This document shows positions 47,400 through 59,065 of a DNA stretch of 64,000 bases, in pieces. Source of the stretch: Trema orientale (taxonomy: Eukaryota; Streptophyta; Magnoliopsida; Rosales; Cannabaceae); assembly GCA_002914845.1 (NCBI GenBank), contig JXTC01000091.1, positions 146,680-210,679 on the forward strand, written 5' to 3'. Position 1 is the stretch's first letter; every line of letters starts with the position of its first letter. The notes under the pieces are model-generated. The model was given only the letters and a program-made list of their open reading frames with translations. It did no database searches and was not told the DNA's origin. A program made the position numbers and the translations under genes.

Positions 47400-48660
47400 A
47401 TCAAAAAGTTTATTAGTTCAATATTCTTTCCAGTAGACATGAACAAGGTAAGTTTCAAAAATGAATTTCAATTTAGATTTCTTTGAACCATTAAAAATAT
47501 ATTTGTTATGATTCTTCATTAACTCAAATAGTTTTCTATGAAAAATTGATAATTATTGAAAAAAAAAATTGATATAAAGCACTAATCAAATTTTGAGAGT
47601 AAACATTTTGGTTTTTATTAGTAACACTTTTAATAACATTTTGGTTTTTATTAGTAACAATTTTAATACTTATGTTTCAAAAACGAAAACATAGGTGCAC
47701 TTACAAATTTAGATTAATACTATCATTTCCCAAAGAAAAACAAAAACCAATTTATGAAATTTCCAAACATTTAATTGATTGAATTTAAAGTAAATGAGCT
47801 TGATTCATATCAGTACAAAATGGACACTACTAGTCGCGATTAAGCTAGAAAATAGTCAAACAAAGATTATGCCACAAAAGGCATGCATAATGAAGGTAGA
47901 GGACATGTCTCAATTTTGTTGTTTCCTCAATGTTCCACACTAATCAAATAATGCCATATAATCAAAATTTTAGCAGTTTATTTCTTTAATAACTCCTTCA
48001 CAAAATGCTTCTATTTTTTATAGATAAAATGGTATTATTTATTTAGTGGAACAAAAAGAATATAACAAAAAATGAGACAGTTGGTCACATTCCAAAATGG
48101 TTTAGGGAATTAATAAGAACATAAAATGATTAATAACCCTATCTAGACTGACGTATGCATATGAGACATGTGTCTTGATCCAGACCACGCGCTCTATTTT
48201 TGCAAATATAGTGCCATTTTACCGATTTTCCTATAGTGCTATTTTACTCCAATGTTTACAGTTCTTGTACCAGTTTATCCCATTAAAGGCTTGTGAGTAT
48301 GAATGAGAAAAGTTTTTAGTTTTCCTATTTCATTGAAAATAATATTACTCATTTAAACTAAATGCATTAATTTTCGTACATATGAGACCATTGAAATTCC
48401 TCATTATTCTTGATTTAAATGGTACAATCTTTTTCCGAATTTCAAAGAAAATTTGAAAAATTACTAGTGATTTTATCTCCTAATTTATTCTGTTTTATTT
48501 ACTAGGTCTCAATATTTGGTAGGTAAAATAATATCTTTTTTAATATGCTAATTGGGAAAAATGACAATATTTGTGAAAATTGTGATAAAATGACACAAAT
48601 GTAAAAGGGTAAAAGAGTACTCTCAACAAAAGTGAAGAGAAATAGGTTATTTCGTCCTAG
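47400..48660. repeat. Upstream half of duplicated TT12 segment (copy A)
   Basis: Matches about 53510-55120 in order: AGACATGAACAAG, TTGTTATGATTCTTCATTAA, GATTATGCCACAAAAGGCAT, TTGTT..CTCAATGTTCCACAC, and the TTTGCAAAT..AGTG and AGTGAAG blocks. About 47960-48195 here is replaced in copy B by unrelated DNA. A 33-bp tandem duplication (TTTTGGTTTTTATTAGTAAC) lies at about 47606-47660. Confidence 0.75.
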
Positions 48661-48918
48661 ATTTAAAAAAAAAAAAAAAAATTCCTCAAAAGAAATAATA
48701 AATTATATTGAACAAAAGGTATTAAAAAAGTATAATTAATGAAGAACAAAACCTATGATATTTTTAGATGTCATAATCCAGGCAACTACTAGCATCCTTT
48801 GACTGTTAGGTAGTTTGACTAAAAACACAACGGAGCACAAAGGCGTAAAACAACCTTGTCGTACAGTTCTGTCTTGTCCATCTCCGCTGGTTCTCATGTC
48901 ATTTCCTTTGGATCTACA
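48661..48918. other. Promoter region of the TT12-like gene
   Basis: Unique relative to copy B, whose corresponding sequence is lost. A poly-A run at 48664-48680 marks the start of the region absent from the duplicate. Confidence 0.45.
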
Positions 48919-48928
48919 CTATATAAAC
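48919..48928 (+). promoter_or_regulatory. TATA box, TT12-like gene
   Basis: CTATATAAAC lies 140 bases before the ATG at 49068, which would give a 5' leader of roughly 110 nt. Confidence 0.6.
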
Positions 48929-49067
48929 TTAAACTTGTTAGACTAGAACTTAATTTCAACTTTATACTCGTAGCTAATCCTAAATTTCAAATCCACTTTC
49001 CTGGAGACAAGTAAGCAAAGACAACATTATCTGGCTACTAGTCGTGAAAAGATAAGCGCAAAAAGCC

Positions 49068-52000
49068 ATGGCTCCTCAGGATCCAGACCAGTCCAGGCTT
49101 TCACTTCTTAGACCTGAAAACGACAACGTTATTCCACATCATGATACTCGCATTTCCGACTTGTCGTCGGGCCAAATGGAGGAGGTTCTCGAGAAGAGTA
49201 GGCCTCTTCCACTCAAATGGTGGTTTCGGCTCGCAGCGTGGGAGTCAAGGCTGCTCTGGTTACTCTCCGGAGCTGCCATTGTGGTGTCCGAATTCAACTA
49301 CATGCTCACTTTCGTCACCCTCATGTTCTGCGGCCACCTCAACGCCTTGGAGCTTGCAGGCGCCTCCATCGCCAGCGTTGGAATCCAAGGTCTCGCATAT
49401 GGAATAATGGTACGATATATGTTGTCGTCCTTTTTTTTTTTTTTTTTTGGTCTAGAAAAAAAAATGCTAAATATATAACATTATTATCAGTGGTATAATC
49501 AACATGCGGATGCTTGTGATACGGTATAAGAAATACGAAATACTAACAACTATATGTAATGATCAGCACATTTACTATCCCATGCACTTAAAAGTGTACA
49601 ACCCCCATCACCTTTTAATAACCATTTCCAAAAGAAATTAATTTGTTTAATTGGCATGTGGTTCACTATTTCACATACAAATTTTAAGATGTGTGGCGGC
49701 TTCTATTAATAGTAATCGGGTAACTTTAGTATTTTAGTTTAATATGTGAAATAAAAAATTACTGATTTTTTTGCTCAGAAGAAAATTCTACGGTTACGCA
49801 CTTACACTCAAAACTGTGTCATCTGTTCAATTAATACTAGCTGGGATATTGGTCAAAGGGAGGTGGGGACAAGTGGGGTTATAATGTGTATATGGTCCTG
49901 CTGGAATTTTCGCCTTCGGAATTCAATACTATAACTTTTTTTTTTTTTTTTTTAATTCTAGATATGCAGTGCTAATTAAATTTTTATTGTTCTATTTGTT
50001 TTAAATTTAAAACTCTAATTATCTAAGAGTCAACTACCCTTCTTTCTTTTTCAGCCAAAAACAAATTCTACAAATGTTTTATAAACACTTATACATACTC
50101 ACATAGAGAAAGATAAGAATTTTGTAGATAAATGTTTGTAGACAAAAGTAATCCGTAAAAGCTGTAAAGAAATTTGTTATCCACTCATGAGCTTATGGTG
50201 TTAATTGTTCTTCGTTTGAATAATTTAACGTAGCTTGCAAATTAATGCAGTCATTTAATACTCAAAATTCTTTTGAAATTAATAAACAAAAAGCTGGGCA
50301 TGGCGAGTGCAGTCCAAACGGTGTGCGGACAAGCCTACGGTGCGAAACAATACTCGGCAATGGGCGTCATATGCCAGAGAGCCATTGTGCTACACTTGGG
50401 AGCAGCCGTACTGCTCACCTTCCTCTACTGGTTTTCGGGTCCGATATTAATCGCCATAGGCCAGTCCGAGAGCATAGCCGAGCAGGGCCAAATCTTCGCA
50501 CGAGGACTGATCCCTCAAATCTATGCCTTCTCGCTCAGCTGCCCCATGCAGAGGTTTCTTCAAGCTCAGACCATAGTAAACCCCTTGGCTTACATGTCCG
50601 TTGGGGTCTTTGTTTTGCATGTTCTTTTGAATTGGCTGGTGGTTGACGTTTTAGGATTTGGGCTTCTTGGTGCGGCCCTTACTCTCAGCTTCTCTTGGTG
50701 GCTTCTTGTTATAAGCAATTGGCTTTACATTGTTTTGAGNNNNNNNNNNNNNNNNNNNNNNNNNNNNNNNNNNNNNNNNNNNNNNNNNNNNNNNNNNNNN
50801 NNNNNNNNNNNNNNNNNNNNNNNNNNNNNNNNNNNNNNNNNNNNNNNNNNNNNNNNNNNNNNNNNNNNNNNNNNNNNNNNNNNNNNNNNNNNNNNNNNNN
50901 NNNNNNNNNNNNNNNNNNNNNNNNNNNNNNNNNNNNNNNNNNNNNNNNNNNNNNNNNNNNNNNNNNNNNNNNNNNNNNNNNNNNNNNNNNNNNNNNNNNN
51001 NNNNNNNNNNNNNNNNNNNNNNNNNNNNNNNNNNNNNNNNNNNNNNNNNNNNNNNNNNNNNNNNNNNNNNNNNNNNNNNNNNNNNNNNNNNNNNNNNNNN
51101 NNNNNNNNNNNNNNNNNNNNNNNNNNNNNNNNNNNNNNNNNNAAAAAAAAAAGAAAGAAAAAAACCGACTGGCTTTGGTGTTTTGATGGGTAAAGATACA
51201 AGTTTTTTTTTTTTTTTTTTTATTTGAAGGAAAAGATCCATGACTTAGAGGTTTTATACATGGGCATGTGGTAATTTTATACAATATACCAATAAGGCTA
51301 GTATTATAGTACTTCGTAATTTTCTGGCAAAATTGTTTACATGTTGGTACATTTTCATAGTTAATTTGTACGGTTCATATTGTCATAAAATTACAATTGT
51401 ACATAAAATTTTTTGTGGTACTACTCATCTCTTCTATTCTTTCTAACAAGTGAGAACTATTTTAACACGTGTTAAATTATATGTAGCTTGGAGATATGGT
51501 ACAACCAAGGACTGGTGCTTATATCAGGACTGCTTCCCAATCCAACACTTTCCTTGGACTCCATTACCGTTTGGTATGCCTAGCCATATTGAAGCCGGAT
51601 CTATCTCTCTGTTCTTTCTTTCCTCTGTTTTCCGAACTTTTTAAATCATTACTACTTGATTTTAACAACTTATGGTCTGTATAAATTCAGCATGAACTAC
51701 TTGAACTGGGACATTTGTTTCATGTTGGGCCTAGGCACAGCAGCCAGGTTAGTAATTGCCAAAAACATAATTGATTGAAACATATCACATTTAATTACTC
51801 GTATAGAATAACATGTTACTAACGAAATATTTTTGGTTGAATTTCCATGCAGTGTCCGAATCAGTAACGAGCTAGGAGCAGCTAATCCAAAAGTAGCTAA
51901 ATTTTCAGTGTTCGTAGTTAATGGCAACAGCTTAATCATCAGCCTAATCTTCAGTGCAATAGTCTTACTTTTCCGGGTCGGATTAAGCGAGTTGTTTACG

Positions 52001-53124
52001 AGCGACGCTAAGATTATCGAGGCAGTGTCAAATTTGACCCCATTACTGGCCATGTCTGTTTTGTTGAATGGGATTCAACCTATACTCTCAGGTAAAAATT
52101 ATACTAATAAGTCTTTCATTGGCAAAAGGAAAAAAAAGAAGATAAAATAGTTTCTAAAGAAAAAAAAAAAAAGAGAACTTTTTTTGTCCAATTTTTTAAT
52201 TTGTTCTCTTATATATGCTTTTCTTTCAGGGGTTGCAATTGGAAGTGGATGGCAAGCTTTGGTGGCTTATGTTAATCTGACCGCTTATTATGTTGTTGGT
52301 CTCCCTATTGGATGTGTTCTTGGCTTCAAAACTAGTCTTGGAGTAGCTGTAAGTTGGGCCACTCACTCACAGCTTTATATAAATTTGTATTATAAACTAG
52401 TGCAGTTATTTTATTTATAATTTTACTAAGCATCAGTACAAAATGTCTAAATACATGTGTATATATATATGTATGTGATTTTCTTTAGCTATTAATTTCT
52501 CAGGGGATTTGGTGGGGAATGGTTATTGGAGTTTTCTTGCAGACGGTTACTCTGATTATTCTCACAGCAAGAACAAATTGGGACGCTGAGGTAACATGAA
52601 ACTTTTTGTTACCCTTTCCTATTTTTACCGGAGAATTAGTGACTCTCTAGGTACCACAGGAAAATAACGAGAAATATTTAAGACGGCCATGGCATTAATC
52701 TATTAATTAGTATTACGTATAATAATAATTGAATAGTAATGACTTGGTAGTGTCATATAACTCCAACACGTTTTATTAGCACCACCCACTAATAAAAAAT
52801 AAATCACAAAAAATTGAATTTTACTCATGAACTCATATTTTAAGTAGTATTGTAGTCTCAACATCATAATTATGTGACATATATAGTATTGCAGGCAATG
52901 GGATGTTCTATTATTATCTGACGTTTTAAATTCCCTTTTGATTTGAAGAAGAAGAAGGGGAAAAAAAAAAAAAAAAAGAACATAGGAAAACAAAAATATC
53001 ATTGGGATAAAAATCAACGTGGTTAATTACTTTTAACACACTCTTATTTTAGGTTATAAAAGCTGCTGATCGAGTAAAAAGATCTGCCAACGAAGCGAGT
53101 TTAGATTTGGTGGCTGGCGTATAG
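49068..53124 (+). CDS. TT12: MATE transporter, TT12/DTX41-like
   Basis: Eight exons: 49068-49409, 50294 into the gap at 50740, 51487-51573, 51691-51747, 51853-52091, 52230-52348, 52504-52590 and 53053-53124; every visible junction is GT-AG and in phase. Using the duplicate to size exon 2, the protein is about 515 residues, normal for MATE. Recognisable MATE/TT12 segments are WESRLLWLLSGA, AGASIASVGIQGLAYGIM, MASAVQTVCGQAYGA, GLLPNPTLSLDSITV, SVRISNELGAANP and GVAIGSGWQA, ending ANEASLDLVAGV. About twelve membrane helices are expected. TT12 proteins are tonoplast H+ antiporters moving flavan-3-ol glucosides and anthocyanins into vacuoles for proanthocyanidin synthesis; substrate here is inferred. 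The last roughly 98 bases of exon 2 lie in the N run. Polyadenylation signal near 53265. Confidence 0.9.
50740..51142. other. Assembly gap (403 N)
   Basis: Unresolved bases that remove the end of exon 2 and the start of intron 2 of the TT12-like gene. The duplicate has only about 220 bases between the equivalent points (55619 to about 55840), so the N length may be an estimate. Confidence 0.99.
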
Positions 53125-53264
53125 GAAACATTCGAATTGGTTATCACATCCTAACTCTGTTTTGGCATTGCATGGAGGAGGGGAGCAGATAATTCAGTAA
53201 AATATTCGCATTGTCTCCTCATTTTTCTATTCTCTTTTTCTTGTAACCTTACAGTTTTACTATT

Positions 53265-53270
53265 AATAAA
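53265..53270 (+). terminator. Polyadenylation signal, TT12-like gene
   Basis: AATAAA about 140 bases after the stop codon, preceded by a T-rich stretch. Confidence 0.55.
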
Positions 53271-53384
53271 ACGTTATTCACACATAAAGATATGTCTACT
53301 GTCTATGAAAAATAACTTCCATAAAAATTATGTTGCACCAATTTCACATTAGCTTGGCCAGTATCTTAGAGTACCACATTTTTT

Positions 53385-53465
53385 GAATGAGAAAACAAGA
53401 TGGGCCAATAATATTTCAAAGAGTTGAATGAGAAAACAAGATGGGCCAATAATATTTCAAAGAGT
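53385..53465. repeat. Perfect 41-bp tandem duplication
   Basis: GAATGAGAAAACAAGATGGG and the following 21 bases repeat exactly with start points 53385 and 53426 (the second copy lacks the final base). Lies at the junction between the two TT12 segments. Confidence 0.95.
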
Positions 53466-53509
53466 AACGAAACTTGTAGTTGAGTTTGATTTTGAGCATA
53501 ATTGAAAAA

Positions 53510-55123
53510 TTGTCCGGAGAAGTTTACTAGTTCAATTTTCCTTCCATTAGACATGAACAAGAAAAGTTGAATAATGTATTTCAATTTGGATATCTTGAAG
53601 CTATTAAAAATTTATTTGTTATGATTCTTCATTAACTCAAATAGTTTGTTTCAAAATACTGATAATTATTAAAAAGATAAATTTGATATATAGCATTAAT
53701 CAAATAAATTAAGAATTAAAACTTTCGTTTTAATTTATTAGCAACAATTTTAATACTCACTTTTCTAAAACAAACACAAAGATGCACTTACAAACTTAGA
53801 TTAATATTATCATTTCCCAAAGAAAAAAAAAACAATTTACGAAAATTTCAAAACATTTTATTAATTCAATTTAAACTAATGAGCTCGATTCATTTAAGTG
53901 CAGAATGAACAATATTAGTCGAGATTACGCTATAAAATAGATGAACAAAGATTATGCCACAAAAGGCATAATGAAGGTAGAGAACGTGTCTCAATTTTGT
54001 TAGTTTCTCAATGTTCCACACTAATCATGCAACACCTGGGCTCAGGCGAACTAGTGGCCTGCCATCCTCCTTGGCTCAGTTACCAACCCCTTCCAACTGG
54101 CCCGGGGTATTACAAAAAAAAATGTGCTAGATCAATTCGCACTTGACATAACATGGTAATGTGGGCCGGATTTTGTGGGCAGGCCCACATTCTGAAGAAA
54201 AAGCATGGTATCGATATGGCTCAGGTCCACATTATATAGGCCTGGCCCGTTATATATAATAAAAGTCGGGCTGGCCCTTAGTCATAGACTCACAGGCCCG
54301 GCCCGGTACGACTCACATTTCTATCGGCCCACATTTGATCTTATATATAATTTTAAATATATTTTTTAATTAAAATTTTAAAAAAATTTTGTTAAATATT
54401 TTCATTTATTTACTTTTAATGTTATTTATTTATTAATTTATTTTCAATTTATTCAAATTTTATAAGAATATGAATGGGTTTTAGGCCCATATTTGATATT
54501 TTAAAGCATAGAATAATAATGAAATTATACATTATGGCCTATATTCGGCCCGCATAGGCACAGTCCACTTAGGCACGTAGCCATTTACCTCCTCATATTT
54601 AAAATTTAGTCCATGCACATCTTTTTTTGCAAATGTATCGCCAGTTTATCCTATTTTCACAAATATAGTGTTGTTTATCCCAATTTTTACAAATTTAGTG
54701 CCAATTTGCCCCGATAAAGGTCTATGAGTATAAATGAGGAAAGTTTTTGTTTTTGTTTTTGTTTTTATTGAAAATAATACTCATTTAAACTAAATGTATT
54801 TTTATACAAATGAAAGTATTGAAAATTTCCTATTATTCTCGATTTGAAATGTAAAATCTTTTTCTCAATTTCAGTACAAATTTGAAAAAAAGAATAATGA
54901 TTTTATTTCTTTTATTCCCTTTTATTTCATGGATATTTGGTAGGTAAAATGATATTTTTTTAGCTTCATCTGCAAATTGGGGCAAAATGACATAATATTT
55001 GCAAAAATTGGAACAAAGTGAAACTATATATGTAAAAATTGAGGCTCGTGGGCGAAATTTCAAATAAAAGTGGGTAAAAGACTACTCTCAATAAAAGTGA
55101 AGGGATTATAATAGGGTATTTTG
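53510..55123. repeat. Upstream half of duplicated TT12 segment (copy B)
   Basis: Homologous to about 47400-48660. Between about 54026 and 54625 it carries instead a different sequence rich in GGCCC and GGCCCGGCCC phrases, probably an unclassified repeat insertion with loss of the original DNA. It ends at TATTTTGTC where a fragment of exon 3 is joined. Confidence 0.7.
54026..54625. repeat. GGCC-rich unclassified repeat
   Basis: Contains several GGCCCGGCCC/GGGCCGG and GGCCCACAT phrases in both orientations. It replaces roughly 235 bp of the duplicated segment. No coding region or clear ends recognised. Confidence 0.4.
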
Positions 55124-56930
55124 TCAGGACTGCTTCCCAATCCAACACTTTCCTTGGACTGGCGATTGGGCAATTGGCATGGCGAGTGCAGTCCAAACGG
55201 TGTGCGGCCAAGCCTACGGTGCGAAGAAATACTCGGCAATGGGCGTCATATGCCAGAGAGCCATTGTGCTACACTTGGGAGCAGCAGTACTGCTCACCTT
55301 CCTCTACTGGTTTTCGGGTCCGATACTAATCGCCATAGGCCAGTCCGAGAGCATAGCCGAGCAGGGCCAAATCTTCGCACGAGGACTGATCCCTCAAATC
55401 TACGCCTTCTCGCTCAGCTGCCACATGCAGAGGTTTCTTCAAGCTCTGGCCATAGTAAACCCCTTGGCTTACATGTCCGCTGGGGTATTTGCTTTGCATG
55501 TTCTTTTGAATTGGCCGGTGATCGACGTTTTAGGATTTGGGCTTCTTGGTGCGGCCCTTACTCTCAGCTTCTCTTGGTGGCTTCTTGTTATAAGCAATTG
55601 GCTTTACATTGTTTTGAGCCCAAATTGTCGGGAAACTTGGACTGGCTTCTCTTCGAAGGCCTTCACGGGGATTTGGCCTTATTTCAAGCTCACTATTGCC
55701 TCTGCTGTCATGTTGTGGTACGTACGTCTAAGACTGGGAAAACTTGTCACATTTAATATTATATATTATTATTAACTGCCATCTAAGACGTCACAATTGT
55801 CTAATTTATATATTCAGGAAAAAAGGAAAAGAAAAAAAAAAGAAAAAAGAAAAAAAGAATGGTTCTATTTTTGTTATGTATGTCAATTTGGTAAGGGGTA
55901 TTTACTTTGATGGGAATAGAGTTCAGATTCCTGGAATTGAAAAGTTGGAATATTTTTAATTTTATTTTTTTTTAAGATGGGATATAATTTTTCGAAAATA
56001 TCTATCTTACAGTGTGGTTTTATACAGAATCTTGGTACTGATTCATAAGAATGTTATATTACTGTCATTGGTTGTACCTGGGAATGTGGTAACTCTTTTT
56101 ATAATATACCAATAATGCTGGTATTATAATACTTATAATTGTCTGGCAACATTGTCTACATATTAGTTCATAACACGTTTATATAGTTATTTGTACGGCT
56201 TATATTGCCATAAAATTACAAATGTGAATATATTAATTGTTTTTAGTACTACTCATATATCTTTAATTCTTCTCTATTAACAAGTGAGAGCTTATCAAAT
56301 ACGTGCTCAATATATGTAGCTTGGAGATATGGTGCAGCCAAGGACTGGTGCTTATATCAGGACTGCTTCCCAATCCAACACTTTCCTTTAGACTCCATTA
56401 CTGTTTGGTACGCCTAGCCATATAGAAGCCTGCTCTCTCTCTCTCTCTGTTTCTTTCTTTCCTCTGTTTTCCAAACTTTCCAAACCTACATTTTAACAAT
56501 TTAATTATGGTCTGATGTAAATTCAGCCATGAACTACTTGAAGTGGGACATTTGTTTCATGTTGGGCCTAGGCACAGCAGCCAGGTTAGTAAAATTGCCA
56601 AAAACACAATTGATTGAAACATATCACATTTAATTACTCAAATAGAATAACATGTTACTAACGAAATATTATTGGTTGAATTTCCATGCAGTGTCCGAAT
56701 CAGTAACGAGCTAGGAGCAGCTAATCCAAAAGTAGCTAAATTTTCAGTGTTTGTAGTTAATGGCAACAGCTTAATCATCAGCCTAATCTTCAGTGCAATA
56801 GTCTTAATTTTCCGGGTCGGATTAAGCGAGTTGTTTACGAGCGACGCTAAGATTATCGAGGCAGTGTCAAATTTGACCCCATTGCTAGCCATGTCTGTTT
56901 TGTTGAATGGGATTCAACCTATAATCTCAG
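55124..56930 (+). pseudogene. Rearranged, truncated TT12-like MATE pseudogene
   Basis: A second copy of the TT12-like gene without exon 1 or exons 6-8. It begins with a 37-bp exact copy of part of exon 3 (55124-55160 equals 51524-51560), then an 15-bp linker and exon 2 (from about 55176 to donor at 55718), out of frame with that fragment. Exon 3 (56320-56407) is 88 bp instead of 87 through one inserted base; exon 4 (56527-56584) has an extra C after the acceptor. Exon 5 (56692-56930) is 239 bp as in the intact copy. Homology stops in intron 5 at about 57042, where retrotransposon-associated sequence begins. Exon 2 has about 15 mismatches in roughly 445 comparable bases. No functional transporter can be made. 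Confidence 0.88.
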
Positions 56931-57042
56931 GTAAAAATGATACTAATAAGTCTTTCATTGGCAAAAGGAAAAATATATATATATATAGTTTCCAAAGAAA
57001 AAAAAAAAGAACTTTTTTGTCCAATTTTTTAATTTGTTCTCT

Positions 57043-57290
57043 GTTTTGGGGTAAGTCCCTGAATGTGATTAGAATAATTTTAATTAAGTATTGATCAATG
57101 TTAGATTAAGCTTGAATATGATTGAAACAGAAAACAAAGCAAAAACATAGAGAAGAAGCAGGGTAGTGTTATTTTAGGGGTTACGGTTCCTAACTAAGCT
57201 AGGGTATCCTTACCCTATACTCTAAACCCTTTTAAGGGAATAAGAACTTGAGTTACACGCACTAAACTAAGGAAAATCAACCACTGTTGC
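57043..57290 (+). other. Junction sequence before the gypsy pol
   Basis: Unique DNA between the break in TT12 intron 5 and the first recognisable RT residues. It has no pol similarity and could be a rearranged LTR or internal fragment of the same element. Confidence 0.35.
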
Positions 57291-59065
57291 ATGCAGAGAC
57301 TTTCCAACCACAAGAATGGCATTAGGATAGATGAAGACAAAGCAAAAGCTATCCTAGAAATAAAGCCTCTACAGAACCTCAAACAAATTCGAGAATTCAT
57401 AGGAAAGATCTCTTACTTAAGGAGGTTCATTTCTGCCCTGGCCAGCATAATTAAGCCGTTGCACCAACTTACTAAAAAGAGTGTGGAATACAAGTGGGAG
57501 CCAGGACACCAGCAAACATTTGAGGAGATAAAGAAAATTTTGACCCTCAAGTCATGACTGCACCTTTGCCTAACAAAGCACTGTTGGTCCACCTAACAGC
57601 ATTGGCAGAGGTAATAGGGGTCTTAATTGCTCAAGAGCAGGATGAGGCAGAAAGGCCGGTTTATTATTTGAGCAGACTACTCAAAGAGCCAGAGCAGAAC
57701 TATTCAATGGCAGACAAACTCTGTACCACCTTGATGTATGTAGTTCAGAAGCTTAGGCATTACATGCTCACTCACAAGGTCAAGGTAATTACTAATTCAG
57801 ATCCCATCAAACTTATTTTACAGAAGCATATCTTGACTAGAAAGTATGCTAAGTGGATGCTTATGTTGAGTGAGTTAGATATAACAGTAGAAAAGCCTAG
57901 AGTTATTAAGAGTCAGGCTCTAGTTGATCTCTTGAAATACACTAAATGTTCTGATGAACAAGAAGTGATGCGAATAGAGGAGAGTGAGGAACAATGGGTA
58001 CTCTATTTTGATAGAGCTTCTGTGAAAAGTCAAGGGAGTGCTGGGGTTGTTATTTCAAACAGCCAGGGAGATATTTTCAAAAAGGCTGTAAAACTGGCTT
58101 TTCCTTATTCCAATAACGAGGCTGAGTATGAAGCTTTGGCTGTGGGGTTAGACTTAGTTAAGGAAATGAAAATTGCCAAATTGAAGATTTGTGGAGATTC
58201 AAACCTAGTGATTAGGCAACTCAGTGGCGACTTTACTGTTAAGGAACCTAACCTAGTGAAGTACGGAGAAGAGATCCTAAACAGATTGAAGGGATTTGAA
58301 AGTTTTGAGCTAGAGGCCATACCCAGATACGAAAATAAGTATGCTGATGCTTTAGCTACTTTAGTCCTTAAGATGGGAAATACAAAGGAGAGATTAATCC
58401 AAATTCCCTTAGAGACTAAAGACAAACAGATCGAAGCCTCACCCACCACGAATTCTAGTTGGATTCAAGCCATCAAAGAAAAACTAGAAAATCCCACTCC
58501 TCAAGATTTCAAAGAGATTAAAACTTTTGTGCTCTTGAATGATCAACTATACAAGAAGCTTGGAGATGGTGTCCTAGCAAGATGTGTCTCTGGTGAATTT
58601 GGTAAGGACCTATTGAAACAGATCTATGACAAAGTCTGTGGTTTGCAAGGACCTATCCTAGCTAGAAGAATTCAAAGGTTAGGCTATTTTTGGCCTGAAT
58701 TGAGGAAACAAGCTGCTGAACTTCAGAAGAGTTGTGAACAATGTCAACTTGCCATAGACATCAAAGAAAACTATTTTGTGGAAAAGGAAGATTGGAGGCA
58801 AGTTTACATTAATTACCTAGTTTACAACCAAGTTCTTGATGACGTTTCTATAGCCATCCTGGTTAAACAGAAAGCATCAAGGTACTTTATGAAAGATAAT
58901 CAACTCTATAGGAAAAGCTTTTCTGGTAAATTCTTGAGATGCCTAGGACCAAATGAAGCTGAAGAAGTAATGAAAGAAGTACATTCTGGAGATTGTGGAA
59001 GTCACATGGGAGGAAGAAGACTTCTCGAGAAGCTCATCTCCATGGCTACTTTTGGCCAACTATAG
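57291..59065 (+). pseudogene. Tat-lineage gypsy pol: RT end, RNase H, second RNase H, zinc region
   Basis: 57291-57548 encodes only the end of reverse transcriptase (GIRIDEDKAKAI, REFIGKISYLRRFIS). After a frame change near 57548, a 503-codon frame carries the RT-linked RNase H (RPVYYLSRLL), then a second archaeal-type RNase H at about residues 147-270 with D153, E191 in NNEAEYEAL, D215 in CGDSNLV and D265 in YADALATL. It ends with the integrase zinc-binding start (EVHSGDCGSHMGG). The extra RNase H is the hallmark of Tat-lineage plant gypsy elements. Gag, protease and most of RT are absent. A further frameshift near 59040 separates this part from the integrase core. Not functional. Confidence 0.88.

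Noticed and set aside
50245-50646. Plus-strand 133-codon frame over TT12 exon 2, and its 211-codon counterpart at 55121
   Set aside because: Both are the +1 frame of the MATE exon; the true frame has clear TT12 family motifs.
50651-51284. Several open frames spanning the N run
   Set aside because: They are open only because N codons carry no stops; no residue evidence.
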